Shown: positions 32,392 to 41,483 of the stretch, piece by piece | Layout of the letters: each line of letters starts with the position of its first letter | How positions within the stretch are numbered: the stretch's first letter is position 1 | Assembly: GCF_010179735.1 (NCBI RefSeq) | Contig: NZ_JAAEEH010000019.1 | Coordinates: 1 to 58,246, forward strand | Length of the DNA stretch: 58,246 nucleotides | Direction: 5' to 3' | Origin: Anaerotalea alkaliphila | Lineage (GTDB): Bacteria; Bacillota; Clostridia; Lachnospirales; Vallitaleaceae | Notes under the pieces: generated by a model | Database searches by the model: none | Seen by the model: only the letters and a program-made list of their open reading frames with translations | What the model was told of the DNA's origin: nothing | Made by a program: the position numbers and the translations under genes

Positions 32392-33591
32392 ATGCGATTG
32401 GACTGGAACCGGAAATACACGACCATAGCGGCCTATGCGGTCATTGTCTTTGCCGTATGCTATGGCATCTATAAATTCACGGACAACTGGGAGAATACGC
32501 TGGTGGGGGTCAAATCCGTGGCCGGCGTGCTGTATCCCTTCCTGATGGCCTTCCTGCTGGCCTATTTCATCAGCCCCATGGTCAATTTTTTCGAAAGGAA
32601 GCTTTTTTCCAGGTTGCGGATCGGAAAGTTCCACCTTCCCCACAAGGGGCTGCAGCGGGGGCTCTCCATCTTTCTCGCCTATGTGGTGATCCTGGGCTTT
32701 GTGGTCATCCTGCTGGCCTTCGTTCTTCCCCAGCTGCTCCTTAGCATCCGGGAGGTGGCGGACTTTCCCCAGCGGTTCCTGCCGATCATCATGGCGCATA
32801 TGGAGGAGGGAAAATACTGGATCGGCGATACGGACTACTATCTGGACCTGAGCCTTTTCAGCGATTACATCAATTCCTATCTGCCGGATTCCCTGGAGCA
32901 GCTCTCCGAGATGCTGAAGAGCTTCGCTCCCACTTTGGTGACTTCCATTACCCGCCTGGCTGCCGGCCTCCTCAACCTGGTTCTGGGGCTGATCATCGCC
33001 ATCTACATCCTCTTCGCCAAGGAACGGTCCGTCCTGGCGGCAAAAAAGGGGGTGCTGGCCGTGTTTTCTCCGGAGCTGGCCATTTATCTGATGAACGTGT
33101 TCAAGGACAGCCACCGGATCTTCACCAATTTCTTCATCGGCAAGCTCCTGGACTCCCTGCTCATAGGGATCCTCACCTTCTTCGTCCTGCTGTTCGCCGG
33201 AATCCCCTACACCCTGCTTCTGAGCGTGCTGGTGGGCGTGACGAACATCATCCCCTATTTCGGACCCTTCATCGGCGGCGGCGTCGGCTTTTTCCTCCTG
33301 CTGGTCCTGGATCCGGCCAGGGCGCTCTGGTTCCTGCTGATCGTCCTGGTCATCCAGCAGTTCGACGCCAACATCCTGGGACCCAAGATCCTGGGGGATT
33401 CGACGGGCCTGAGCCCCTTTTGGGTCATCTTTTCCATCATCATCTTTGGGAAGATTTTCGGCTTCATCGGGATGTTCCTGGGTGTTCCTTTCTTCGCGGT
33501 CATCAGCACGGTCGTGCAGAAAAGCATCAACGCCAAGTATGACCGGCGGATGTCCAGCGTGCTGCCTGTGGAAGAGAAAAGAAAGCCATGA
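32392..33591 (+). CDS. AI-2E family transporter (PerM/YtvI type)
   Basis: The 399-residue membrane protein has an N-terminal span, an early LLPQLLLSI-type segment (FVLPQLLLSI), a large soluble part and several C-terminal spans with the GxxxxIPYFGPFIGG motif (NIIPYFGPFIGG) and LGPKILGDSTGLSPFW, both typical of the family. Members export autoinducer-like or other small molecules or exchange ions; the substrate here is unknown. I start at 32392, where GGAGG precedes the ATG; the upstream extension is not convincing. Confidence 0.92.
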   Translation: MRLDWNRKYTTIAAYAVIVFAVCYGIYKFTDNWENTLVGVKSVAGVLYPFLMAFLLAYFISPMVNFFERKLFSRLRIGKFHLPHKGLQRGLSIFLAYVVILGFVVILLAFVLPQLLLSIREVADFPQRFLPIIMAHMEEGKYWIGDTDYYLDLSLFSDYINSYLPDSLEQLSEMLKSFAPTLVTSITRLAAGLLNLVLGLIIAIYILFAKERSVLAAKKGVLAVFSPELAIYLMNVFKDSHRIFTNFFIGKLLDSLLIGILTFFVLLFAGIPYTLLLSVLVGVTNIIPYFGPFIGGGVGFFLLLVLDPARALWFLLIVLVIQQFDANILGPKILGDSTGLSPFWVIFSIIIFGKIFGFIGMFLGVPFFAVISTVVQKSINAKYDRRMSSVLPVEEKRKP

Positions 33592-33637
33592 GAAAGCGGA
33601 TGCGCTCCCTTGCCGGGGTTCGCATCCGCTTTCTCAT
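33588..33637. terminator. Long perfect hairpin between convergent genes
   Basis: Two 17-base arms starting ATGAGAAAGCGGATGCG are perfect complements around a 16-base loop. They cover the stop codons of both flanking genes. No clear T-run follows on either strand, so it may act as a barrier or RNA 3' end rather than a standard terminator. Confidence 0.65.
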
Positions 33638-34692
33638 ACCGCCATGTCCAGGATCCGCTGGACGATGCCCGGCACGCTGTTGGGCATCTTGGGTGCCCGC
33701 AGGTGGACCGCCACCCGGTACAGCCGGTGGATTTCCAGCGTGTGCAGCTCCGCAAGGTCCATCGCGAAGCACCAGCCCTCCTTCACCAGCTTCTCCACAA
33801 TCTCCCCGTCTTCCGCCCGGTTGGTCTTCACCACGCCGAAGGGGACGCCATACACCAGGCATTCCGCAACGGAAGCCCACCCCGGTTTGATGATGGCCAT
33901 GGAGCTGGAGGCCACATAATCCTGGGTGTTCCCCACCCTGGCCGGAAGGGGTGCGACGTGGACATTGCCCCGGAGCTTCACATTCCCGGTGGCGAACACA
34001 TGCCCGTCCGGAAAGTCCACGGCGATCTCCTTCTCGCTGTAGTTGGCCATCTGTCCGATGGACACATAGGCGCTGGGCCAATAGGAGGTCCTTAGCATCC
34101 TGTCCGCGGCGCTGTTGGTCTTCCTGGCCACGAAACCCACCTGTTCCGTAGGACAGGCCAAGCCGTCCATGCTGTCGGAGAGGCCCAAGGTCAGCATCTT
34201 GTCCATTTCATTATAGGCTTCCAGGTAGGGTGCGATGAGTTCTTCCCCGATTCCGTACTTCTTGTACCGGTGGTACCAGGTGTAGTTGGAAATGCCCACC
34301 ACCGGCCTTCCCAAGGCCTTTGCCACCTTGATGCCCAGGATGGAAAGGTCCGTGACCACGCAGGCCACATTCCGGTGCTTCAGACGCAGCATCTCCGTTT
34401 CCACCGCCTCCCCCAGTCCTGCCAGGAACTCCCGGATGTTGTCCTCCGTCGCTTTCACGTCCACCTCGAAACTGTGGTCCACATAGACCGTCCTGGCGTC
34501 CGTCTGTACCTTGTCGAACTTGATCCTGTCCAGATGGGATGCCAGGTATATTTTGGTGTAGTCCGTCTGGACCTCGCTTCCAGAGATGTAGATGTCATGC
34601 TCGGTGGTTTCCAGCAGATGCTCGATGATGGCCAGCGAGCGTGTCATGTGGCCGAAACCCGCATCCGATATGTAGTAGGCGATTGTCTTCAT
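33634..34692 (-). CDS. Glycosyltransferase-like protein (GT-B fold)
   Basis: The 352-residue protein begins with IAYYISDAGFGHMTRSLAIIEHL, the glycine-rich start of GT-B glycosyltransferases of the MurG/MGT type, and has a C-terminal KPGWASVAECLVYGVPFGVV segment that binds the nucleotide-sugar donor. Its acceptor is unknown. GAGGAGG precedes the ATG at 34692; an upstream in-frame ATG lacks a good site. It faces the AI-2E gene convergently. Confidence 0.8.
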   Translation of the reverse strand: MKTIAYYISDAGFGHMTRSLAIIEHLLETTEHDIYISGSEVQTDYTKIYLASHLDRIKFDKVQTDARTVYVDHSFEVDVKATEDNIREFLAGLGEAVETEMLRLKHRNVACVVTDLSILGIKVAKALGRPVVGISNYTWYHRYKKYGIGEELIAPYLEAYNEMDKMLTLGLSDSMDGLACPTEQVGFVARKTNSAADRMLRTSYWPSAYVSIGQMANYSEKEIAVDFPDGHVFATGNVKLRGNVHVAPLPARVGNTQDYVASSSMAIIKPGWASVAECLVYGVPFGVVKTNRAEDGEIVEKLVKEGWCFAMDLAELHTLEIHRLYRVAVHLRAPKMPNSVPGIVQRILDMAV

Positions 34693-34785
34693 CAGCTTCC
34701 TCCTCTCCCTTTCCATGCGCCATTATGCACACCAGTCTTTGACAAAATTATAACATGCGCCGTTTTCGGTGTCAATCGAGAAGAA

Positions 34786-34829
34786 AGGGCCCCGGGAAGA
34801 AGGTTTTCCCTCTTCCCAAAGGCCCTTGG
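34786..34829 (-). terminator. Likely terminator after trxA
   Basis: GGGCC and GGGAAGA segments pair with TCTTCCC and GGCCC across a short loop; on the minus strand a TTTCTT stretch follows. It lies 15 bases after the thioredoxin stop. Confidence 0.65.
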
Positions 34830-34843
34830 CTTTCCGGATTCCA

Positions 34844-35161
34844 TTAAAGTACTGCGTTCAATTTCGCTTCCAGATGTTGTTTGGGCACGGCGCCCACGAT
34901 GGTGTCCACCACTTTTCCGTCCTTGAAGATCAGGAGGGTGGGGATGCTCATGACCCTGTATTGCTGTGCCGTCACACCGTTGCTGTCCACATCCAGCTTG
35001 CCTACTTTGGCTTTTCCTTCGAATTTCTTTCCAAGCTCTTCCACGATGGGGGCAATCATCTTGCATGGTCCGCACCAGTCAGCGTAGAAATCTACCAATA
35101 CAGGAACATCGGATTCCAATACTTGCTCTTTGAATGTTGCGTCTGATAATATAAGTGCCAT
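34844..35161 (-). CDS. trxA: Thioredoxin
   Basis: The 105-residue protein is a standard thioredoxin with the active site WCGPCK (Cys30, Cys33), the conserved cis-proline segment near MSIPTLL, and the family's usual length. It reduces protein disulfides in the cytoplasm. GGAGG precedes the ATG, and a good promoter lies at 35209-35237. Confidence 0.97.
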   Translation of the reverse strand: MALILSDATFKEQVLESDVPVLVDFYADWCGPCKMIAPIVEELGKKFEGKAKVGKLDVDSNGVTAQQYRVMSIPTLLIFKDGKVVDTIVGAVPKQHLEAKLNAVL

Positions 35162-35208
35162 TGCGCTTCCTCCTCATATGAAAACCATTGATTTCTTGCG
35201 TTGGTATT

Positions 35209-35237
35209 ATTATATTACGTTTATACGATATAGTCAA
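35209..35237 (-). promoter_or_regulatory. trxA promoter
   Basis: On the minus strand TTGACT (35237-35232) and TATAAT (35214-35209) are 17 bases apart, a near-consensus vegetative promoter pointing at trxA. Confidence 0.8.
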
Positions 35238-35310
35238 CAGTTTTCTTTCCATTCCTTCTTGACCTATGGTATGATGAGTCTACAGAGCCGCATTTAAGGA
35301 GGAAAAGTCC

Positions 35311-36306
35311 ATGTATTCCGTTAGAAGAGGCAACAACTACCAGTTGTTTGCGATTTTGTTTTTCCTGTTGGGAAGCAATTCCCTTGGTTTGATCATACAG
35401 GGGTTCGGCCTGGAAATCCCCTTTTTGGGGTTGACCGCCATTTCCCAGTTGGGCCTGGTGTTCCTGCCCGTGCTTCTTTATGTCCTGTATACCCGCGTCC
35501 CCCTCCGTCCCACCTTCCAGCTGTACCGCCTGGACATCGTCAACCTCCTGCTTTCCCTGGGGATCGCCGTTCTCGTCATGCCTGCCTTGTCCCTGGTGAA
35601 CATCCTCTCCCAGTTCCTGGTGAAGAACTACATTGCCGAGAGCCTGATGGAGATGCAGGACCTCTCCCTGGGAACCTCCATACTTTTCATCGGGGTCTTT
35701 CCCGGGATTTTCGAGGAGCTCTCCGCCCGTTCCATCATCCTCAGCAACTACCGGGGCAAGCCGGTCAGGACGACCTGCCTGGTCAGCGGGCTTTTCTTCG
35801 GCATCCTCCACCTGAACCTCAACCAGTTTTCCTATGCGGTACTCATGGGGATCCTGCTGGCTTTGGTGGTCCACCTGACAGGTTCCATCTTCTCGGCCAT
35901 GGCCATCCACTTCACCATCAACGCCTCCATGCTGGTCTACCAGCGCCTGATCTTTGATGTGATGGACGGGATGGGGGCGGACCTGGGCACTTTGGTGCCC
36001 GCAGGAGGCGTGGACAACTACAGCCTGCTGACGGCGGCTGGGGCCCTGCTGCTGGTGAACCTCCTGACGTTCCCCCTCCTGCTCCTGGTCTTGCGCCTGA
36101 TGGCCCTGTACAACGGCAAGGCGGGGCTGTTGAAGGCCAATGCCCCTACGGGGGCGTTCCTTCCCCAGGTTCCCGGGGAACCGGCGATGCCGGAAATGGA
36201 AGAGGAGTCCATATGGACTCCCCAATTCTTCTTCATGATCTTCCTTTTTCTGCTGTATGTGGTGCTGTTCGAAATCCTGCTGCCCCGTTTCATGACCTAT
36301 GGCTGA
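35311..36306 (+). CDS. CPBP-family intramembrane metalloprotease
   Basis: The 331-residue polytopic membrane protein has the CPBP/ABI (Rce1-like) motifs: EELSAR (Glu135, Glu136, Arg140), FFGILH (His167) and HFTINAS (His200). These form a membrane-embedded zinc-type active site. Members cleave prenylated or other membrane peptides or give bacteriocin self-immunity; no specific target is evident. AAGGAGG precedes the ATG. It overlaps trmB by ten bases at the 3' end. Confidence 0.9.
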   Translation: MYSVRRGNNYQLFAILFFLLGSNSLGLIIQGFGLEIPFLGLTAISQLGLVFLPVLLYVLYTRVPLRPTFQLYRLDIVNLLLSLGIAVLVMPALSLVNILSQFLVKNYIAESLMEMQDLSLGTSILFIGVFPGIFEELSARSIILSNYRGKPVRTTCLVSGLFFGILHLNLNQFSYAVLMGILLALVVHLTGSIFSAMAIHFTINASMLVYQRLIFDVMDGMGADLGTLVPAGGVDNYSLLTAAGALLLVNLLTFPLLLLVLRLMALYNGKAGLLKANAPTGAFLPQVPGEPAMPEMEEESIWTPQFFFMIFLFLLYVVLFEILLPRFMTYG

Positions 36307-36947
36307 GGACGGAAACGGACCGCCACCCGGTAGATGGGATGGCCCTTGCCGCTGAACTTCTTCTCGTATTCCGTCATGATGTTTCCTTCGGCATAGGGGA
36401 TGTTGTGCAGGTCCCTGGTATATTCCACGATTTCCAGTCCGTACGCCTTCATTTCTTCCACACTGAAATCGAACAGCTTCTGATTGTCCGTTTTGAACAC
36501 CAGATCGCAGCAGGGTCCCAGGACCCTGCTGTATTTTTCCAGAAAATCCCGGTGGGTGAGCCGCCTGCGGACATGCCTGTCCTTCGGCCAGGGGTCGGAG
36601 AAGTTCAAGTAGATCCTTTCCACCTCGTTTTCCTCGAAGATGTCCGTCAGGTTCGCCACATCTTCCAGCAGCAGGCGGACATTGGGATGATGGCCGGGAT
36701 GGTCGATCTTTTCCGTCGCCCTGTACAGGACGCTGCTGAACTTCTCGAACCCGATATAATTCACATCCGGATGGGCCTGGGCATGCCCCAGGATGAACCT
36801 TCCCTTGCCCATTCCCAATTCCAGATGGATGGGGTTGCCGTTTCCGAAGACCTCCTTCCATCTCCCTTTATGTTCCATGGGTTTGGAGACCACATGGGAA
36901 TGGGCCATGATCTTCTCGAAGGCTCCCGGCACATTTCTGATCCTCAT
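36297..36947 (-). CDS. trmB: tRNA (guanine-N7)-methyltransferase
   Basis: The 216-residue protein methylates G46 of tRNAs using S-adenosylmethionine. It has the SAM-binding HLELGMGKGRFI segment, YIGFEKF, LYLNFSDPWPKDRHVRRRL (the family signature) and a C-terminal YEKKFSGKGHPIYR. The ATG at 36947 is chosen because GGAGGAG lies nine bases upstream; the ATG six bases earlier is too close to it. It is convergent with the CPBP gene. Confidence 0.95.
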   Translation of the reverse strand: MRIRNVPGAFEKIMAHSHVVSKPMEHKGRWKEVFGNGNPIHLELGMGKGRFILGHAQAHPDVNYIGFEKFSSVLYRATEKIDHPGHHPNVRLLLEDVANLTDIFEENEVERIYLNFSDPWPKDRHVRRRLTHRDFLEKYSRVLGPCCDLVFKTDNQKLFDFSVEEMKAYGLEIVEYTRDLHNIPYAEGNIMTEYEKKFSGKGHPIYRVAVRFRPQP

Positions 36948-36978
36948 CTCCATTCTCCTCCTTTGGATGTTTTTTTGC

Positions 36979-37014
36979 AAAAAAAACCTACCCAACAAAA
37001 CCGATACGGGTAGG
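36979..37014 (-). terminator. Intrinsic terminator after typA
   Basis: CCTACCC and GGGTAGG form a 7-pair stem around a 14-base loop, followed on the minus strand by eight Ts. It lies about 125 bases after the typA stop and ahead of trmB. Confidence 0.8.
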
Positions 37015-37138
37015 ACTAAGCATAATATATATAATAAAAGGGGGGATAGTTATTACATTTCCTATGTTACCAAACAAATATGTCCAGAGTATGAATAGTA
37101 TTTAACGATATTGTATATTTTATCGATTTTCCCCGATT

Positions 37139-38959
37139 CTACTTGCTTGCCTTGTTGGCCTTGGCCCGTTCGCCATTGTTCAGGATCTTCTTCCTGAGAC
37201 GTATGTTGTCTGGGGTCACTTCCACCCATTCGTCGCTCTCGATGAATTCCAGCGCCTCCTCCAAGGTGAATTCCTTGGGTTCCAGAAGCTTGATGGCGTC
37301 GTCCGCACCCGAGGACCTGGTGTTGGTCAGCTTCTTGTTCTTGCATGGATTCACGACCATGTCGTCCCTACGGCTGTTCATGCCGATGATCATGCCTTCG
37401 TAGACCTCTGTGGCGGGTCCTACGAACATGGTTCCCCGCTCGCTGAGGTTGAAGAGGGAATAGGCCATGGTGGAGCCTGCCTCCTGGGAAATCAGGACGC
37501 CGTTGTTCCGTTTGGGGATCTCTCCCACGTGGGGATGGTATCCTTCCACAGAGCGGACCAGGACCCCTTCTCCACGGGTATCGTTGATGAATTCGCTCCG
37601 GTATCCCAGCAGCCCCCTGGTGGGAACCAGGTACTCCAGTTTCGTGTATCCGTTCTCCGCCAGCATCCCTTCCATGTTCCCCTTGCGGATGTTCAGCTTG
37701 GAGATGACCGTTCCGCTGTATTCATCCGGCACGGTGATCAGAACCTTCTCGAAGGGCTCCAGCAGCTTGCCGTTTTCATCCCTGTGCAGCAGCACTTCCG
37801 GCTTGGATACGGACAGCTCATAGCCCTCCCTGCGCATGTTTTCCAGCAGGACGGAAAGGTGCAGCTCTCCACGGCCGGATACCTTGTATCCTTCCGTTCC
37901 TTCCATCTCCTCCACCTTCAGACCTACGTTGGTCTCCAGCTCCTTTTCAAGCCGGGCGCGGATATGGCGCGTTGTCACGTATTTCCCGCTCTTTCCCGCG
38001 AAAGGGGAGTTGTTGACCAGGAAGTTCATGGACAGGGTGGGCTCCTCGATCCGGATCTTCTCCATGGGTTCCACCACGTTCTCGTCGCAGATGGTGTCCC
38101 CGATGGAGATGTCCGGGATTCCGGCGATGATCACCATGTCTCCGCTGAAGGCTTCCTTCACGTCTTTCCTGGCCAGGCCTTCGTTCACGAACACCTTCGT
38201 CACCTTGGCCTTGCGTACGCCGTCCTCCTGGTCCGCCACGGCAACCACTTGTCCCTGGCGCAGGATTCCACGGGTGACCCGGCCGATTCCCAGGCGTCCG
38301 ATGTACTCGTCGTAGGCCAGGGCGGAAACCTGCATCTGCAGGGGCTCGTCATCCCTCCGGGGATAGGTGGGCACATGCTTCAGGATCAGGTCGAAGAGGG
38401 GCTTGATGTCCTCGTTCTCATGGTGCATCTCATACTTCACCACGCCGTTCCTGGCCTCCCCATACAGGATGGGGAAGTCCAGCTGGTGGTCTTCCGCTCC
38501 CAGGTCCGCGAACAGGTCGAAGGTCATGTCGACCACTTCCTCCGCCCGCTGGTCCTTCTTGTCGATCTTGTTGATCAGCAGGATGGGGCGCATCCCTGTC
38601 TCCAGCGCCTTCTGCAACACGAACCGGGTCTGGGGCATGGGCCCTTCGCTGGAATCCACCAGCAGGATGGCCGTGTCCACCGTCTTGATGATCCGCTCCA
38701 CTTCCGAGGAGAAGTCCGCATGGCCCGGGGTATCCACGATGTTGATTTTCACACCTTCATACTCTATGGCACAATTCTTTGAATAAATGGTGATGCCCCG
38801 CTCCCTTTCCAGGTCGTTGCTGTCCATCACGCATTCCACTACTTCCTGATTCTCTCTAAACACTCCGCTCTGGCTGAGCATCGCATCCACCAGGGTGGAT
38901 TTTCCGGCATCTACATGGGCGATTACCGCCACATTGATGATATCCCTTCTTTTTTCCAT
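37139..38959 (-). CDS. typA: Ribosome-associated GTPase TypA/BipA
   Basis: The 606-residue protein is a translational GTPase with G1 AHVDAGKST, G2 RERGITI, G3 DTPGH, G4 NKID, then EF-G-like domains and the TypA C-terminal domain. It binds ribosomes and is important for assembly and stress growth. The ATG at 38959 is chosen because GGAG lies five bases upstream and MEKRRDIINVAVIAH matches the usual start; the frame extends upstream without a site. Confidence 0.96.
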   Translation of the reverse strand: MEKRRDIINVAVIAHVDAGKSTLVDAMLSQSGVFRENQEVVECVMDSNDLERERGITIYSKNCAIEYEGVKINIVDTPGHADFSSEVERIIKTVDTAILLVDSSEGPMPQTRFVLQKALETGMRPILLINKIDKKDQRAEEVVDMTFDLFADLGAEDHQLDFPILYGEARNGVVKYEMHHENEDIKPLFDLILKHVPTYPRRDDEPLQMQVSALAYDEYIGRLGIGRVTRGILRQGQVVAVADQEDGVRKAKVTKVFVNEGLARKDVKEAFSGDMVIIAGIPDISIGDTICDENVVEPMEKIRIEEPTLSMNFLVNNSPFAGKSGKYVTTRHIRARLEKELETNVGLKVEEMEGTEGYKVSGRGELHLSVLLENMRREGYELSVSKPEVLLHRDENGKLLEPFEKVLITVPDEYSGTVISKLNIRKGNMEGMLAENGYTKLEYLVPTRGLLGYRSEFINDTRGEGVLVRSVEGYHPHVGEIPKRNNGVLISQEAGSTMAYSLFNLSERGTMFVGPATEVYEGMIIGMNSRRDDMVVNPCKNKKLTNTRSSGADDAIKLLEPKEFTLEEALEFIESDEWVEVTPDNIRLRKKILNNGERAKANKASK

Positions 38960-39050
38960 CTTTACTCCATTCATCGATCGATGGCCGATATGGCCGTTAC
39001 AGTATTCCGTTTTATTGCATAGCAATTCATCATACCATTTTTTTCAGCAT

Positions 39051-39080
39051 TTGACAAGACATCAATATATCCCTTATAAT
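39051..39080 (+). promoter_or_regulatory. Promoter for the Dabb-domain gene
   Basis: TTGACA (39051-39056) and TATAAT (39075-39080) are both consensus, 18 bases apart, about 30 bases before the start codon. Confidence 0.85.
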
Positions 39081-39108
39081 GGGGGCATCCCAAATCAAGG
39101 AGGAAAAG

Positions 39109-39402
39109 ATGGTCAAGCATATCGTATTGTGGAACATCCAGGAGGGCCCGGAGAAGGCCGAAGTCCTGCAGACATTGAAGGCAAAGCTGGAAGCCCTCAC
39201 CAAGGAGATCGGCTTCCTGCGCAAAATCGAGGTGGGCATCAACTTCAACGATTCGGATTCGTCCCACGACGTGTCCCTGTACACCGAATTCGACTCCAAG
39301 GAAGACCTGGACGCCTATGTGGTCCATCCGGCCCATGTGGAGGTCGGCAAGTATGTACGCTCCGTAGTCAAGGACCGGGTTGTGGTGGACTACGAGGTTT
39401 AG
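39109..39402 (+). CDS. Dabb (stress-response alpha-beta barrel) domain protein
   Basis: The 97-residue protein starts MVKHIVLWNIQEG and has the HVEVGKYVRSVVKDRVVVDYEV end typical of dimeric ferredoxin-like Dabb proteins. The role of stand-alone members is unclear. AAGGAGG precedes the ATG at 39109; an upstream ATG is not supported. It has its own consensus promoter and a following terminator, so it is a single-gene unit. Confidence 0.88.
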   Translation: MVKHIVLWNIQEGPEKAEVLQTLKAKLEALTKEIGFLRKIEVGINFNDSDSSHDVSLYTEFDSKEDLDAYVVHPAHVEVGKYVRSVVKDRVVVDYEV

Positions 39403-39448
39403 AGCACCCCTATTCCTGCACACTCCATGCATGGATTTCCACATCGAC

Positions 39449-39486
39449 AAAATCCCGCCGTGACATCGCTGTCTGGGCGGGATTTT
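39449..39486 (+). terminator. Intrinsic terminator after the Dabb gene
   Basis: AAAATCCCGCC and GGCGGGATTTT form a perfect 11-pair stem around a 16-base loop. The arms supply the A and T runs, so it can work in both directions, also for the tRNA-Arg transcript. Confidence 0.85.
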
Positions 39487-39504
39487 GTCTCTCTTTCCGT
39501 AGAA

Positions 39505-39576
39505 CGCTGGTAATAGGAATCGAACCTATAGCTAACCCTTAGGAGGGGCTCGTTTTATCCATTAAACTATACCAGC
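39505..39576 (-). tRNA. tRNA-Arg (CCT)
   Basis: The minus strand folds into a 72-base cloverleaf: acceptor GCTGGTA/TACCAGC, D arm GTTT/AAAC, anticodon stem AGCCC/GGGTT with loop CTCCTAA (anticodon CCT), T arm ATAGG/CCTAT and discriminator G. Confidence 0.93.
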
Positions 39577-39652
39577 AGATGTATGATAGCCATGCCTGCT
39601 TCCACTACGCAAGCATGACTATTATAACAACAATGCTCCACTTTTTCAAGCA

Positions 39653-40663
39653 CTAATTTTCAAAATCCCCGTCTTCCCCGTCCGCATCCCAGTCGTCTTC
39701 GTCTTCGTCTTGAGGAGGCGCTTCTTCCTTGGTCTTCCCGGTCTCCTCTGCGGCCGATTTTTCCGCCTGGGCCTTCCTTCTGCTGGAGCTGTCGATGAAG
39801 TCGATGGTCCCATGGATCCAACAGGAACCCTTGAAGCGCATCCCCACCATAGGTTTTCCCACCATGTCCTGCACGTTGATGTACAAGTCGATGGTGATGT
39901 TCATGCATTTCACGACCAGCTGGTAGATGCTTTCTCCTGTGACCTTGTTCTTCAGCTTTTTCACCTTTTCGATGGTCCCCAGGAGGGAATAGATGTCGTC
40001 GTCGTCCCCCAAGGGAACGAAATACCCCTCCAGGATGCTCAGGATGTCTTCCGACTTCATCCGCTCATGGAGCATTTCGGTGGCCTCGTCCGCCTCCTCT
40101 TCCAGGATGTCCATGGCTTCCTCGTTGCCCCTGCGGGCCTCCTCCAGCAGCTCCTCCCGGATCCTGTCCTCTTCCGCCTCCAGCAGGAGCTCCTCCTCAT
40201 CCTTGTCGATGGGAAGGACGACCGTGCCTTCGATGGAAAACGCCGCCAACCGCACGCCTTCGATGTAGACATCCTCCTCGTCTTCCAGGTCCCAGTAGTC
40301 GATCACATTCTGCAGGAAGAATGAAATGGGGGTGCCGGACCTGCTTTCCTCGCAGTAGCCGCTGAACACATCCGGCTTGTCCCCCTGGACCACATCCACC
40401 TCATGTGTGTCCGTACGCTGGCTTCCCAGCGCGTAGGGGAGCAGGGCGTGGATCTTCAATTCCTCTTTATCGTCCAGTTCCCCTCTGGCCACAAGGCCGT
40501 AATGGGGACCGTATTCCTTGTAGTATTCCACATGGATCTGGTTGGACCGGTGGTTGGACGCAAAGCGCTTGCTGGGTTCCTTCAGAACCTCCCCCACCAG
40601 GGCTTCCGCCTTCTCCCTGCTGTCGTACTCACTGAATCCCAATGCCTTGATATATAGAATCAT
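39653..40663 (-). CDS. DUF3881-type hypothetical protein
   Basis: The 336-residue soluble protein is very acidic, with long glutamate/aspartate stretches (residues about 155-215) and an acidic low-complexity tail. Its N-terminus (IKALGFSEYDSREKAEALVGEV) is like the DUF3881 family of clostridia as I recall it. Function is unknown. The ATG at 40663 is preferred because GGAGGT lies seven bases upstream; a GTG two codons earlier is too close to it. Confidence 0.7.
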   Translation of the reverse strand: MILYIKALGFSEYDSREKAEALVGEVLKEPSKRFASNHRSNQIHVEYYKEYGPHYGLVARGELDDKEELKIHALLPYALGSQRTDTHEVDVVQGDKPDVFSGYCEESRSGTPISFFLQNVIDYWDLEDEEDVYIEGVRLAAFSIEGTVVLPIDKDEEELLLEAEEDRIREELLEEARRGNEEAMDILEEEADEATEMLHERMKSEDILSILEGYFVPLGDDDDIYSLLGTIEKVKKLKNKVTGESIYQLVVKCMNITIDLYINVQDMVGKPMVGMRFKGSCWIHGTIDFIDSSSRRKAQAEKSAAEETGKTKEEAPPQDEDEDDWDADGEDGDFEN

Positions 40664-40705
40664 GACCACACCTCCTTCGTCCGTCTGGCGGCAAATGCAA
40701 ACCTG

Positions 40706-41470
40706 TTACAAGGAAAACAGCCTTCGCGCGTTCTCGAAGGTCGCATCCTCCACTTCTTTCGGCTCCAGCCCTTTCCTCCGGGCGATCGCCTCGATGATAT
40801 GGGGCAGATTCCTGCTGTCGTTCCTTCTTCCCCTGTTGGGCACAGGGGCAAGATAAGGTGCATCCGTCTCCACAAGGATGCTGGACAAGGGGACCGCATC
40901 CACGACCCTTTGGAGGGCCTTCGAATTGGGGAACGTCAGCACGCCCCCCACACCGATGTAAAACCCGTGCTTCACATACTCCAAGGCGGTTTCCCTGCTT
41001 CCGGAAAAACAATGGATGACGCCTAAGATCCTGCCGAAGGCCTCCTCCTGGAGGATGTCGAAGGTTTCCTTGGAGGCGTCCCTGCTGTGGACGACGACCG
41101 GCAGGCCAAGCTCCACCGCCAGTCTGGTCTGCTCCCTGAACCAGCGTCTCTGGGCTTCCCGTGGGGCCGTGTCGTAGTAATAGTCCAGGCCCACTTCCCC
41201 CACAGCCACCACCTTCTCCTGGCGTCCGTATTCCCGCAGCAGCTCCAAGTCCTGTTCGGTCATGTCCCCCACCTCATGGGGATGGACCCCCACGGCCGCA
41301 TAGACGAAGTCATATCGTCGGGCCAGCTCCAGGCTCATGCGGGTGGATTCCATGCTGGCGCCGATGTTGACCACATAGCCGATGTTGTGTTCCCCCAAGG
41401 ACGACAGGACCTGGTCCCGGTCCTCCTGGAAACGTTCGTCGTCATAATGGGCATGGCTCTCAAATATCAT
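40706..41470 (-). CDS. tatD: TatD-family metal-dependent DNase/hydrolase
   Basis: The 254-residue TIM-barrel hydrolase has SHAHYDD at the start, GVHPHEVGD, GEVGLDYYYD, VVHSRDA, IHCFSG and VETDAPYLAP, the metal-binding motifs of the TatD family. It follows metG on the same strand, the order also found in Bacillus subtilis (metS-yabD). GGGAGG precedes the ATG at 41470; the upstream frame is metG shadow. Confidence 0.94.
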   Translation of the reverse strand: MIFESHAHYDDERFQEDRDQVLSSLGEHNIGYVVNIGASMESTRMSLELARRYDFVYAAVGVHPHEVGDMTEQDLELLREYGRQEKVVAVGEVGLDYYYDTAPREAQRRWFREQTRLAVELGLPVVVHSRDASKETFDILQEEAFGRILGVIHCFSGSRETALEYVKHGFYIGVGGVLTFPNSKALQRVVDAVPLSSILVETDAPYLAPVPNRGRRNDSRNLPHIIEAIARRKGLEPKEVEDATFENARRLFSL

Positions 41471-41483
41471 GGGTGCACCTCCC

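Noticed and set aside
35221-36861. 546-residue minus-strand frame opposite the CPBP protease gene
   Set aside because: Gln/Gly/His-rich shadow frame; the opposite strand has the protease motifs, a promoter-proximal ribosome binding site and TM segments.
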